A stretch of DNA of 64,000 nt from Methanohalobium evestigatum Z-7303 (GCF_000196655.1 NC_014253.1:1877423-1941422), one strand, 5' to 3'; positions 7,642 through 16,828 are shown, counted from the stretch's first letter. Numbers and translations: made by a program. The notes: generated by a model not told the origin, from the letters alone.

Positions 7642-8833
7642 ATGGTAAAAAGAACCGAAACGATATACCTAAATTATGATAAAAAACCTTAGCTGGTTGT
7701 GTCATATTTCCAAGAACTTATACAACCAGGCAAACTTCATAGTTAAACAATCTCTAAATGATGAAGGTGATTGGGTAAGATACGAAGAACTAAATAAACA
7801 GTTAAAAGGTACTGAAAATTATTCTGTTTTACCCACACAAACAGCACAACAGACACTAAAACTGATGGATAAAAACTGGAAATCTTTCTTCCAATCAATT
7901 AAAGACTGGGGAAAGAACCCAGAAAATTACTATTCAAAACCCAACCCACCAAAATATAAAAAGAAAAATGGCGAAAATATTCTAACTTTCACAAACCAAC
8001 AGTGTAAGATAAAAAATGGAGTCCTCAAGTTCCCGAAGAAAACGAACCTGCAAGTAGAAACTCGTCTTACAGATGACACTAAACTAAATCAAGTTCGAAT
8101 TCTTCCTATGGGTGTTGGTTATAAGTGTGAAATTGTTTACGAGAAGGATTTAGAATCACCAAATCTAAACGAAGAAAACATCGCCAGTATCGACCTGGGA
8201 ATTAATAATATCGTCACTATGGTGAATAACATCGGTGAAAAACCGATTGTTATTAAGGGCGGAGTCGCAAAATCAATAAACCAGTTCTACAACAAAAAAG
8301 CTGGAAAACTAAAATCCATTTATGATAAATTAGGCATCAAAAACAGCAAAAAACTAGAAAAAACTATACCATAAATATAAACTGAAAATCAATGACTTCT
8401 TCCATAAAGCAAGTAGAAGGATTGTTGATTTTGTGTCAAACACAACATCGGCACACTAGTCATTGGATATAACGAAGGGTGGAAGCAAGAAGTGTATATG
8501 GGTAAACGCAATAACCAAAAGTTTACACAGATTCCATTTCATAGACTTCTTGAACAACTAAAATACAAAGCCGAAGATGTTGGATTGAAAGTGATTGAGC
8601 AAGAAGAATCCTATACATCGAAGTGTTCGTTCCTCGATGGTGAACCAGTTGAGAGAAGGACTTCTTATATTGGTAAAAGAATTAAAAGAGGGCTTTTCCG
8701 ATCATCTAACGGCACTATAATCAATGCCGATGTAAATGGTGCCTATAATATTATGAAAAAAGTAATCCCTGATTTAGATGGGATAGAGGGTGTAGCGTTA
8801 CACCCGGTGAGTATATCTCACGAATGTAACTGA
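7642..8833 (+). pseudogene. tnpB: Frameshifted TnpB (IS200/IS605-IS607 family) remnant
   Basis: Reads as one TnpB broken by at least three frame changes. The start MVKRTETIYLNYDK at 7642 runs into the A-run 7681-7686 with one extra base; the main frame then covers 7676-8374; a disrupted stretch follows (INDFFHKASRRI in another frame, then GYNEGWKQE), and the end lies at 8492-8833. Surviving motifs are the RuvC Asp in ASIDLGINN and INADVNGAYNI near the end; the zinc finger is replaced by TSKCSFLDGEPV, a known TnpB subtype. It is closely similar to the TnpB at 63126. A hairpin at 8788-8805 near the 3' end resembles the terminal guide-RNA scaffold of such elements. No tnpA is nearby. Confidence 0.85.
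8788..8805 (+). repeat. Hairpin at the 3' end of the tnpB remnant
   Basis: GGGTGTA at 8788-8794 and TACACCC at 8799-8805 pair around a GCGT loop, inside the last codons of the tnpB remnant. The tnpB at 60491-61713 has a GGGGA/TCCCC hairpin at the same place (61681-61697). This fits the reRNA/omegaRNA scaffold that overlaps the tnpB 3' end in IS200/IS605 elements. Confidence 0.45.
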
Positions 8834-8907
8834 TAATAAAATTAGTTATCTAATGTTACTAAGTTTATCAATTACAATGACGTTGATTCATCCTATTTCA
8901 GTTAAAA

Positions 8908-8980
8908 ATGCAGGGGTGAGAATCGAACTCACGTAACCCCCGATCTGCAGTCGGACGCATAGCCACTCTGCCACCCAACC
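8908..8980 (-). tRNA. tRNA-Cys (GCA), acceptor stem with mismatches
   Basis: A 73-nt minus-strand tRNA. The anticodon arm TCCGA-CTGCAGA-TCGGG carries GCA, the T arm GTGAG-TTCGATT-CTCAC is perfect, and U73 is the expected cysteine discriminator. The acceptor stem is odd: GGTTGGG against CCCTGCA leaves G1/A72 and T4/T69 unpaired and a T-G wobble. CCA is not encoded. A TATA box lies at about 9024-9035 and the sulfur palindrome sits 9-22 bases before the 5' end. It is either a functional but irregular tRNA-Cys or a decaying copy. Confidence 0.8.
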
Positions 8981-8988
8981 ATCTGGAT

Positions 8989-9002
8989 TTCACATGTGTG
9001 AA
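8989..9002. promoter_or_regulatory. Palindrome TTCAC-N4-GTGAA in the tRNA-Cys promoter
   Basis: TTCACATGTGTGAA lies between the likely TATA box (about 9024-9035) and the 5' end of tRNA-Cys at 8980. Its half sites match those at nifS and in the thi4/CopZ-like intergenic region. A bound protein here would block initiation. Confidence 0.55.
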
Positions 9003-9063
9003 CATTTAATGCAATGGTTTTGTAATATATAAAAATTGTGAATATGGCAAATTATACCTAAAA

Positions 9064-10152
9064 CTACTCATTATACAGGTTTTCAAAAGATTTTACAATA
9101 TCTAATTTAGCTTTAGTCGCTGGTTTTTCAGGAACAGCTCCGCAACCACCGGTAGATATAGTAGATAATGAGTATGTTCCTATCCTGCGTGCAATATCAA
9201 TTACCTCTTCTTTATCAAAACCGATTAGCGGTCGATAAACTGGTAGATTTGTAGCTTCATCCAATACATAAAGATTGTCAAGTGTTTGAGATGCAACCTG
9301 ACCAAGAGAATCCCCTGTTACAATACCCAGTGCTTTGTATTTATTCGCTAAATCTTCTGCAATCCGGTATAACCGACGTTTACATATAAGGCAGGTGTAT
9401 TTATCAGAATTATAATGTTTGAGTATTTTTTTAGCAGTGTAGAGATAATCATCGCCAATTACTTCAAGTTCTATACCAGGTTGATATTGCTTGAGAGCAT
9501 CCACAACCTTAAATGCACGTTCTTTCCCTTTTTCTCCAAGATATGGGTCTATGTCCACATAGATGGGTATAATACTGCATCCACGTTTCATCATCATATA
9601 AGCAGCAACAGGTGAATCAATACCTCCAGACATTAAAGCAACAAGGCTACCCTCAACACCAAGAGGTATGCCTCCGGGACCTGCTATTTTTTCAGAAAAC
9701 AGATAACAATCACTGTCTCTTATTTCTATAAATATCTCCTTTTCTGGGTTATCAAGGTCAACCTTAAGATGTGGATAATGTTTCCTTATTAAATTACCCA
9801 GTTCTCTTGCTTTATCCTGAGATGAAAAATCATGAGCACCTACACGTTTGATACGAAGTGCAAAAGTTTGCACATCACCAAAGTTTTTGTTTTCACAATA
9901 TTCAAGTAAACATTTACTTAATTCATCGAGTGGACAATAGATACAGGGAGAATATGATCTTATACCAAAAACATTTTTTAGCTTTTCAGGCTCTACATCA
10001 CCATAAAGCCATATCCTTCCTCTTTCAGTTTTAACATGGCAGTTAGGGATATGTTTTTGTATATTATCTACAAGTTTATTGACCCACCGTTTTTGTACAT
10101 GGTTTGATTTTAAAAAAATCTCTGAGTATCTCACAAGCCAGTAATCGGTCAC
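9064..10152 (-). CDS. thiI: tRNA 4-thiouridine synthetase ThiI
   Basis: A 362-aa enzyme that thiolates U8 of tRNA. The N-terminal ferredoxin-like and THUMP region covers about residues 1-165, and the PP-loop ATPase MSGGIDSPVAAYMMMKRG starts near residue 178. CLICKRR near 265 is the CxxC motif that in methanogen ThiI helps bind an Fe-S cluster and use sulfide, unlike the E. coli rhodanese type. GDSLGQVASQTL near 293 is conserved. No C-terminal rhodanese domain is present. It lies between tRNA-Cys and thi4, all on the minus strand, consistent with a sulfur regulon. Confidence 0.94.
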   Translation of the reverse strand: MTDYWLVRYSEIFLKSNHVQKRWVNKLVDNIQKHIPNCHVKTERGRIWLYGDVEPEKLKNVFGIRSYSPCIYCPLDELSKCLLEYCENKNFGDVQTFALRIKRVGAHDFSSQDKARELGNLIRKHYPHLKVDLDNPEKEIFIEIRDSDCYLFSEKIAGPGGIPLGVEGSLVALMSGGIDSPVAAYMMMKRGCSIIPIYVDIDPYLGEKGKERAFKVVDALKQYQPGIELEVIGDDYLYTAKKILKHYNSDKYTCLICKRRLYRIAEDLANKYKALGIVTGDSLGQVASQTLDNLYVLDEATNLPVYRPLIGFDKEEVIDIARRIGTYSLSTISTGGCGAVPEKPATKAKLDIVKSFENLYNE

Positions 10153-10248
10153 TGAAAAACCTCCGTTCCAATATAATAATAAATAAATCAGTATCAGAAT
10201 AATACCAGCAAATAAAATAATTCGTTTAATTACAATTAAGAAAAACGA

Positions 10249-11030
10249 TTATTTACTATTTACCACTTTTTCTGCAATTTCTGCAGCTTTTACACCCGAA
10301 TAAAGCATTCCTCCAAATGTAGGTACCATTCGCGGCAGTCCAAATGCAGTTGCAACCGACATTCCGGTTACTATAAGTCCCGGATATATCTCAGAAGTTT
10401 GTTCAACAATAGCATTTTCAGATGGTTCTACATGCATCCCATCAAATCCTTTCAAATCAATATATCCCTTTGATTTCAAAGTTTCCGCTACTACAGCATC
10501 ATGACCTGTAGCATCAATAACACATTTTGATTCAAGAGCTACTGGATCCTCACAGGTTATCGCTCTTGGAAGTGCTGATACCGGTGTCCAGTTTGTAACG
10601 ATACCTGCTACACTATCATTTTTAAGGACTAAATCATCAAATTTATTCATGTTAAGGAGAAATGCTCCTGAATCACAGGCTGATGATATCAGTTTTGAAC
10701 AGGCAGATGGTGCATTAGCAACATAGAGTCCATCTTTTACTTCTTCATATGAAACACCAATCTCATCAAGGAGGTTTTGACCGGGGTATCTTACAGTAAG
10801 TTTGTTCATAAGGTAGCCGCCTACCCAGTATCCTCCACCAAAGTAATTATTGATTTCGATAACCAGTGTTTTAAATCCTTTTTTGCCAGTATTCTGGCAA
10901 CCATTAAACCGATTGGTCCACCTCCTACAACAATAACATCACTGGATGTACAGGATAAGATTTCGCTGGTAAAGTTTTCTATTATAGCATTTGTTACATC
11001 TTTTTCTGATATTTTTGCAAACTCTTTCAT
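10249..11030 (-). pseudogene. thi4: Thiazole synthase Thi4 with a one-base frameshift
   Basis: Two frames join into one Thi4 flavoprotein-like enzyme, which makes the thiazole of thiamine from NAD and glycine. The first frame (10821-11030) has the Rossmann motif DVIVVGGGPIGLMVARILAKK. Adding one A to the run at about 10869-10872 restores TLVIEINNYFGGGYWVGGYL and joins the second frame (10249-10809), which holds GIVTNWTPV, CVIDATGHDA and MVPTFGGMLYSGVKAAE. All core motifs survive, so this is a very recent mutation, a sequencing error, or recoding. The residue I align with the yeast suicide Cys appears to be Cys (TCEDP), not the His of Methanocaldococcus. Divergent from the CopZ-like gene. Confidence 0.85.
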
Positions 11031-11074
11031 ATTTATTTCACCTCTAATGATATCAAATATATTAAATATGTGAA

Positions 11075-11088
11075 TTCACAATCGTGAA
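11075..11088. promoter_or_regulatory. Palindrome TTCAC-N4-GTGAA at the thi4 promoter
   Basis: TTCACAATCGTGAA lies 45 bases before the thi4 start codon. Read on the minus strand it is followed at once by a TATA-like CATATTTAATATA, the same operator-then-TATA order as at nifS. Confidence 0.55.
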
Positions 11089-11179
11089 TATGATATATAT
11101 AATTTTGGCAGACATCACCAATATACTTATAAAAACAACCCATATAACATTCCAATAAATTTTTATAATAGACTGTCAA

Positions 11180-11192
11180 TTCACAGTGTGAA
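11180..11192. promoter_or_regulatory. Palindrome TTCAC-N3-GTGAA at the CopZ-like gene promoter
   Basis: TTCACAGTGTGAA is the centre of a 17-bp perfect dyad (11178-11194) that abuts the TATA-like AAATATTTATA at about 11195-11205, upstream of the gene at 11239. Its spacer is one base shorter than in the other three sites. Confidence 0.55.
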
Positions 11193-11238
11193 TTAAATAT
11201 TTATACCCCCTATTCCGTATTTATAGAGGTGATTATTC

Positions 11239-11445
11239 ATGAGTGAAGTAACAATAAAAATAGAAGGAATGAAATGTGCTGGTTGTCAGGAAAATGTTGA
11301 AAATGCTCTGAATTCTGTTAACGGAATATTATCAGTAAATATTAATCTTGAAGAAGGTAGTGCTACAGTTAATTACGACCCTGAAAAAACAGATATTGAT
11401 AAAATCAAATCAGCAGTCTCAAATGCAGGCTATAAAGCTAAATAA
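11239..11445 (+). CDS. Heavy-metal-associated domain protein (CopZ-like)
   Basis: A 68-aa single HMA domain with the metal-binding GMKCAGC loop at residues 9-15 and the expected beta-alpha-beta-beta-alpha-beta pattern ending SAVSNAGYKAK. Such proteins carry Cu(I) or related soft metals to ATPases or sensors. No copper ATPase is nearby. It stands between thi4 and cysE, and its promoter carries the sulfur palindrome, so a link to sulfide or cysteine metabolism is possible. GAGGTGA lies upstream of the ATG. Confidence 0.88.
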   Translation: MSEVTIKIEGMKCAGCQENVENALNSVNGILSVNINLEEGSATVNYDPEKTDIDKIKSAVSNAGYKAK

Positions 11446-11512
11446 AAGATGAAAACCCTATATTATAATTGTAAATTGTAACAAATAACATGGTTTATTA
11501 CAGGAACTTCAT

Positions 11513-12490
11513 ATGACAACCAGCAATACAGAACAAAATACAAATTCAAACAAATGCATGATTATTGGAGATGATGTCAAAAGTGAATACAGGGCAGAAA
11601 TTCCAAATGTTGTTGACACGATAGTGGAAAGTTGTTCCAGAAAAGCTTGTTTTGAGCATGTTGACGCTGCGATAATCCCATCAAGAGATGCTGTCATTGA
11701 AATTATTGATATTACAAGACGTATATTGTATCCAGGATATTTTGAAAATCAGGTGATTGACAGAGCAAATTTATCATATCAACTTGGGGGAGAAGTTAAT
11801 GACCTTTTTGAAAAACTTTCCAAGCAAATAACTAACAGTATCATGCATGATTGCCAGCGTTATGGTGAGAAATGTTCTCAATGCCACTCCCGTGGAAAAA
11901 AAGAAGCCCTTGATTTTTTGAAAAAAATACCCGAATTACGTGAAGTTCTGGCTTCTGATATTCTTGCCGCTTATGAGGGCGACCCAGCTGCCAAATGTTA
12001 TGACGAAATAATATTCAGTTATCCCGGTGTATTAGCAGTAACTATCTACCGCATTGCACATGAGTTATATAAACAAAACATTACAATCCTGCCGCGTATT
12101 ATGACTGAATATGCCCATAGTATTGTAGGTATTGATATTCATCCCGGTGCTGAAATAGGAGAACATTTTTTTATAGACCATGGTACTGGAGTAGTCATAG
12201 GTGAAACTTGTCAAATCGGAGACAGTGTTAGAATTTATCAGGGAGTAACACTGGGAGCTATGAGTTTTCCTAAGGATGAAACTGGAAACATGGTACGTGG
12301 CCATAAACGCCATCCTACAATAAAAGATGATGTTATCATTTATGCTGGTGCTACTATACTGGGTGGAGACACTGTGATCGGTGAACGATCGGTCATAGGA
12401 GGTAACGTTTGGCTTACAAAATCAGTTCCTCCAGATAACACCGTGATTATAGAAGAACCTAAATTAATCTATAAAAAACACCGTAAATAA
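11513..12490 (+). CDS. cysE: Serine O-acetyltransferase
   Basis: A 325-aa enzyme making O-acetylserine from serine and acetyl-CoA, the first step of cysteine synthesis. The N-terminal helical part is long (about 170 residues), as in EpsC-type forms, and has a Cys pair in CSQCHSRGKK near residue 120. The left-handed beta-helix starts near HSIVGIDIHPGAEIGEHFFIDHGTGVVIGET, with the catalytic His in this run, and continues through GVTLGA, HPTIKDDVIIYAGATILGG and GGNVWLTKSVPP. It is followed by cysK after 21 bases, forming a cysteine operon. It may be co-transcribed with the CopZ-like gene 67 bases upstream. Confidence 0.93.
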   Translation: MTTSNTEQNTNSNKCMIIGDDVKSEYRAEIPNVVDTIVESCSRKACFEHVDAAIIPSRDAVIEIIDITRRILYPGYFENQVIDRANLSYQLGGEVNDLFEKLSKQITNSIMHDCQRYGEKCSQCHSRGKKEALDFLKKIPELREVLASDILAAYEGDPAAKCYDEIIFSYPGVLAVTIYRIAHELYKQNITILPRIMTEYAHSIVGIDIHPGAEIGEHFFIDHGTGVVIGETCQIGDSVRIYQGVTLGAMSFPKDETGNMVRGHKRHPTIKDDVIIYAGATILGGDTVIGERSVIGGNVWLTKSVPPDNTVIIEEPKLIYKKHRK

Positions 12491-12511
12491 ATATTCAGGG
12501 AGGGGGTTAAA

Positions 12512-13447
12512 ATGAAGAACATATATACAAATATTACAGAAACAATTGGAAATACTCCGCTTATACAGCTAAACAATATAACAAATAACTCTCAGGCAAC
12601 AATAATTGCCAAACTTGAATCCTTTAATCCTTTAAGCTCAGTTAAGGATAGAATAGCATATAATATGATAGAATCCGCTGAAAAAGACGGATGTTTGACC
12701 AGTGACACTGTTATTGTCGAACCCACATCAGGAAACACAGGAATTGGCCTGGCTTTTGTCTGTGCCTCCAAGGGGTACAAGTTGATTCTTACAATGCCTG
12801 ACACTATGAGTGTAGAAAGGCGAAAAATCCTCAAACTATTTGGAGCGGAAATTGATCTCACACCCGGCTCAAAAGGCATGAATGGAGCAGTTGAAAAAGC
12901 AAACCAACTGGCAAATGAATACGATAAGGCATTTATACCCCAGCAATTCATGAACCCTGCAAACCCGGAAATACACCGCAAAACTACAGCTGAAGAAATC
13001 TGGAATGATACCGAAGGTGATGTAGATATACTTGTAGCTGGTGTGGGCACAGGCGGAACTATCACAGGTGTTGCAAATGTTATAAAAGAAAGAAAACCTG
13101 AATTTAAAGCCATAGCTGTTGAACCTGAAGATTCACCTGTTTTATCCGGCGGAAGTCCTGGCCCCCATAAAATACAGGGCCTTGGTGCTGGATTTGTACC
13201 AGATATTCTGGATATCAGCCTTGTAGATGAAATCATCCAGATTAGTAATGATGAATCCTTTGAAACAGCCAGAGAATTGGCTAAAAGAGAAGGTATCCTT
13301 GCAGGAATTTCATCTGGTGCAGCTCTCTGTGCAGCGTTAAAAATTGCCAAAAAACCTGAAAACAGAGATAAAACAATCGTGGTAGTTCTCCCAGACACTG
13401 GTGAACGCTATTTGAGTACTCCTATGGCTGATTTTGAAGATATCTAA
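12512..13447 (+). CDS. cysK: Cysteine synthase (O-acetylserine sulfhydrylase)
   Basis: A 311-aa fold-type II PLP enzyme that joins O-acetylserine and sulfide to give cysteine. The N-terminal [12 protein letters not shown], the PLP lysine in [13 protein letters not shown] near residue 43, [14 protein letters not shown] near 70, and the phosphate-binding [10 protein letters not shown] near 175 are all present. [15 protein letters not shown] and [10 protein letters not shown] close the domain. A very strong ribosome binding site (GGAGGGGG) precedes the ATG. With cysE it makes the bacterial-type cysteine route, so the cell need not rely only on the Sep-tRNA pathway. Confidence 0.95.
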   Translation: MKNIYTNITETIGNTPLIQLNNITNNSQATIIAKLESFNPLSSVKDRIAYNMIESAEKDGCLTSDTVIVEPTSGNTGIGLAFVCASKGYKLILTMPDTMSVERRKILKLFGAEIDLTPGSKGMNGAVEKANQLANEYDKAFIPQQFMNPANPEIHRKTTAEEIWNDTEGDVDILVAGVGTGGTITGVANVIKERKPEFKAIAVEPEDSPVLSGGSPGPHKIQGLGAGFVPDILDISLVDEIIQISNDESFETARELAKREGILAGISSGAALCAALKIAKKPENRDKTIVVVLPDTGERYLSTPMADFEDI

Positions 13448-13696
13448 ATTTGTTACCTTACAAAAATATAGAAAATAACTGATGTAGAATTCTTGAGATT
13501 ACTTAGTTGAATGGATGCCTTCATCATTAATTTTTTATATATTAAATCATTTTTTGTCGTTTGTATATTAATAGTAATGTTTCCTTTTTATAATAACCAT
13601 TAACTGATACAACCTTATTTTTGTATAACCAAAAAACTGTGTTAATAAAAGATATATACAGTGATAAACCTAATTTTATAGGGGGAGTACAGATTT

Positions 13697-14107
13697 ATGA
13701 AAACACATTATAATAAAATGTTGATTGCTACGGACGGTTCTGATAATAGTGAAAATGCAATATATAGAGGAATTGAATTTGCAAAAATCACAGGTGCCAA
13801 AGTTTATGCTATCTATGTACTGAATACTGGTACTTACTTTGATGAACCTGTATTCGATAAACAAAAAGCTCGCAGATATACAACCGACCATGTCGAAGAT
13901 ATCGGCAACAATAATGGGATAAATGTTGAATCCGTTGTTATTATTGGAAACCCTGCTAAAGAAATTATAGATTTTGCAGAAAAAAATGAAATCGATCTTA
14001 TCGTTATGGGTTCGTTGGGCAAATCAGGTGTTGTAAGGTTTTTACTTGGCAGCGTCTCAGATAATGTTTTAAAACATGCCAGTTCGGAAGTACTTATTGT
14101 TCCCTAA
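13697..14107 (+). CDS. UspA-family universal stress protein
   Basis: A 136-aa single Usp domain. It begins KMLIATDGSDNSENA and has the ATP-binding motif VMGSLGKSGVVRFLLGSVSDNVLKHAS (G-x2-G-x9-G-S) near the C-terminus, so the nucleotide-binding subtype is likely. The role is stress-linked and otherwise unspecified. GGGGGAG lies 9 bases before the ATG. It is monocistronic; the 249 bases upstream are AT-rich, with TATA-like AGATATATAC. Confidence 0.92.
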   Translation: MKTHYNKMLIATDGSDNSENAIYRGIEFAKITGAKVYAIYVLNTGTYFDEPVFDKQKARRYTTDHVEDIGNNNGINVESVVIIGNPAKEIIDFAEKNEIDLIVMGSLGKSGVVRFLLGSVSDNVLKHASSEVLIVP

Positions 14108-14271
14108 AATAAATTAGTACAATAACATTAAAAATATCAAAATGAAAATAATTGTAATAGCACTGATAAAACTATCAGTTTATAATTTATTCTATGGAGA
14201 GTCTCCTGAAAATTTATAACAATAATAAGTTATAAGACTAATGGTTTTTAATTTTAAAACTTTTGACTGTT

Positions 14272-14805
14272 TTATTGTAGAGATTTTTGTTTTGTTAGTA
14301 TCGTATCTGTATCCTCTTTTGACAATCCAAGTTCATCTGCCACTTTCATAATATATTCTTTATACTCTTCTTCCTCTTTATCTGTAAACACATCACAATA
14401 ATAAGATACCCATTTAACATAAGCCTGATCATCTTCCATCCATGACCTGTTTCTTATCGACCACAATATATAATCAATCACCAGTTTAAATTCATGATGA
14501 GTTATGGGCTTTTCATTGATGGTATCTTTTAGGTTCTCAATAATATCTCTTTCCAGACCACTAAATGATTCAATACCTTTATCGTAATTGTTTTTTATAT
14601 TAAGTAGTACTGTAATTACATCATCATCTTTTAATTCCGGATTTTTTTCACAATAATAATGCGCAATCGAAAATTCTACAGCATCCAAGTATACATCATA
14701 TTCTTCTTCAACATTAAAAAGGCTTTCAAGTTCCTCTACATCTGATGTATCGGACACAAGGATGTTACTTAACGGTTGACCATCATCTTCTTTTTCGGTG
14801 TCCAT
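14272..14805 (-). CDS. Acidic soluble protein, unknown function
   Basis: A 177-aa, very acidic, Glu/Asp-rich protein with no membrane segment. It looks largely helical, with WSIRNRSWMEDDQAYVKWVSYYCDVFTDKEEEEYKEYI in the second half. I recognise no family. GGGGTT precedes the ATG by 6 bases, and a TATA-like ATATATTTATACC lies about 40 bases upstream of the start, so it looks expressed from a short leader. It is divergent from the BCCT transporter gene. Confidence 0.6.
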   Translation of the reverse strand: MDTEKEDDGQPLSNILVSDTSDVEELESLFNVEEEYDVYLDAVEFSIAHYYCEKNPELKDDDVITVLLNIKNNYDKGIESFSGLERDIIENLKDTINEKPITHHEFKLVIDYILWSIRNRSWMEDDQAYVKWVSYYCDVFTDKEEEEYKEYIMKVADELGLSKEDTDTILTKQKSLQ

Positions 14806-15183
14806 AGATATAACCCCTTTCTATTATGTTATTATGTGTCCATTTCATTGGGTATAAATATATTGTCTCAAATAATCCACAGATAAAAAGGAGTAGGGTT
14901 TGATAGTATTAGTAAGGATAGCACTTTCACAAAATAACTATAAACTGACAATTATTAATCGATTTTTAAAAAATATATTTTTAATTCAATCAAATACAAT
15001 ATTTATATATCGTCAACTAAGTTTCATTTAAAGTGTTTACATTAAAAAATTAGTTTAAAATAGTTGGTTAAAAATAATAGAATATATGAGTATCCCTTAC
15101 CTAAATAACCGACAGATAAATGCTGTTATTCAAGTTAACCGGTTTTTAATCTATTAATTTTATACAATAATCGAGGTAAAACA
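14806..15183. other. Divergent promoter region of the BCCT transporter gene
   Basis: A 378-base AT-rich gap without an ORF. TATA-like ATATATTTATACC near 14850 serves the acidic-protein gene. TATA-like CAATATTTATATATC near 14998-15012 points to the transporter gene and would leave a leader of about 150 bases, long for an archaeon and a possible site of regulation. I see no clear stem-loop or operator in it. Confidence 0.45.
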
Positions 15184-16791
15184 ATGGTACGCAAACAGAA
15201 AGGATTGAGCTCATTTACAGATACTCTTAAAACACCTACATTTTTGGTTTCGATTGCTTTGGCAGTCGGATTTGTTATTATCGGGATTGTATTCCAAGAA
15301 CCATTTAGTGATAGAATGGATTTGACATTCAATTGGATTGTAGATACTCTGGGATGGACATTTATTCTTGGAAGTAGTACATTCCTGTTTTTGATTGTAT
15401 ATTTGATGTTAAGCCCAATGGGAGATATAAAACTCGGAGGGGATGATGAAGAACCTGCTTATTCATATATGGCATGGTTCTCCATGCTGTTTAGCTGTGG
15501 TATGGGTATAGGTTTGCTTTTTTGGGGTGTCTCAGAGCCTATCTTACACTACATGGTGCCACCACTGGGCGAGGGAGGAACGAATGAAGCGATTTATACT
15601 GCTATAAGGTACTCTTTCTTCCATTGGGGTTTTCATCCATGGGCTATATATGCAGTTGTTGCAGGATCACTGGCGTACTTTTCATATCGAAAGGGGCTTC
15701 CAATGCTGTTAAGCTCATGTTTAGAACCCATTCTGGGTCGCAAGGGTATCGATGGTCCCTGGGGTATAATCATTAATACAATCGGTGTCCTAGCAACATT
15801 ATTTGGTATATCCACTACACTTGGACTGGGTGTTATACAGATAGGAGGAGGTCTGGAATCCTTATTTGGAATACCCAGCAACTCCATACTTTGGCTTTCC
15901 ATAATTACAGTTGTTACCATTTTGGCAGTTATGTCCACTGTAACAGGTATCGATAGAGGTATAAAATGGCTTAGTGAAATAAATATAACTGCTGCAGCAC
16001 TATTGCTTATTTTTATATTAATAGTAGGTCCTACACTATTTATACTTGATTTGTTCACTCATTCCATTGGGGAATATTTACAAAATTTCCTCTTTATGTC
16101 ATTCAGTATAGACCCTGCAGGTGTTAGTCCTGAAGGATGGCATGGTGATTGGACTATCTTCTACTGGGCATGGTGGATTGCCTGGTCACCTTTTGTTGGT
16201 TCGTTTATAGCAAGAGTTTCAAGAGGAAGGACAATACGCAGTTTTGTAATCGGTGTCATGCTTGTACCTACTCTTGTCAGTATGATATGGTTCAGCGTAT
16301 TTGGAGGAGCTGCTTTGTATATCCAACACTTTGGCGCAGCAGGTATTGGTGATGTGGTTGCCCAGGATGAAGCGTTAGGATTCTTTACAGCGCTCAGCCA
16401 TTTCCCGATATCAGGTATACTTATAGCAGTAGCCATGATTTCTGTGGCGGTATTCTTCATAACGTCATCAGACTCGGGGACATATGTTATCGGTATGCTT
16501 ACCTCAAAAGGCAACCCTAATCCTCCTCTCCCACTGCGCATTATCTGGGGAGTTATGGAAGGTGCGTTTGCTGCAATTCTACTTCTTGCTGGAGGATTGG
16601 CAGCCCTGCAGACCGCATCTCTTATTGGAGGATTCCCGTTCATGATAATTATGGCATTAATGCTTTACTGTCTTGTTATCTCTCTAAGAAAAGAGTTGCA
16701 TGAGGGCACACTACCATTTGAAAGGGCTAAACTTGAATCGTTATTCAGTGAACTAAGGGAACTAAAAGAGTCAGAAACAAAAAACGAATGA
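15184..16791 (+). CDS. BCCT-family betaine/carnitine/choline transporter
   Basis: A 535-aa, 12-helix secondary transporter for betaine-type osmolytes. The conserved tryptophan-rich region reads WAWWIAWSPFVGSFIARVSRGRTIR near residues 330-355, and helix 2-4 motifs such as CGMGIGLLFWGVSEPI are clear. In a halophilic methanogen it most likely takes up glycine betaine, driven by sodium or protons; the coupling ion is not read here. GAGGT precedes the ATG. A hairpin and T-run follow the gene. Monocistronic. Confidence 0.93.
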   Translation: MVRKQKGLSSFTDTLKTPTFLVSIALAVGFVIIGIVFQEPFSDRMDLTFNWIVDTLGWTFILGSSTFLFLIVYLMLSPMGDIKLGGDDEEPAYSYMAWFSMLFSCGMGIGLLFWGVSEPILHYMVPPLGEGGTNEAIYTAIRYSFFHWGFHPWAIYAVVAGSLAYFSYRKGLPMLLSSCLEPILGRKGIDGPWGIIINTIGVLATLFGISTTLGLGVIQIGGGLESLFGIPSNSILWLSIITVVTILAVMSTVTGIDRGIKWLSEINITAAALLLIFILIVGPTLFILDLFTHSIGEYLQNFLFMSFSIDPAGVSPEGWHGDWTIFYWAWWIAWSPFVGSFIARVSRGRTIRSFVIGVMLVPTLVSMIWFSVFGGAALYIQHFGAAGIGDVVAQDEALGFFTALSHFPISGILIAVAMISVAVFFITSSDSGTYVIGMLTSKGNPNPPLPLRIIWGVMEGAFAAILLLAGGLAALQTASLIGGFPFMIIMALMLYCLVISLRKELHEGTLPFERAKLESLFSELRELKESETKNE

Positions 16792-16799
16792 TTTAAACA

Positions 16800-16828
16800 A
16801 CCACCTACTCTGGTGGTATCTATTTTTT
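16800..16828 (+). terminator. Hairpin plus T-run after the BCCT gene
   Basis: ACCACC at 16800-16805 pairs with GGTGGT at 16812-16817 around a 6-base loop and is followed by CTATTTTTT. It lies 9 bases after the stop codon. Confidence 0.5.

Noticed and set aside
12592-13398. Long minus-strand ORF opposite cysK
   Set aside because: A shadow of a strongly coding gene; its translation has no family signature and Ser/Pro-rich composition typical of antisense frames.
15633-16058. Minus-strand ORF opposite the BCCT transporter
   Set aside because: Antisense shadow; the plus strand encodes a complete transporter with all motifs.
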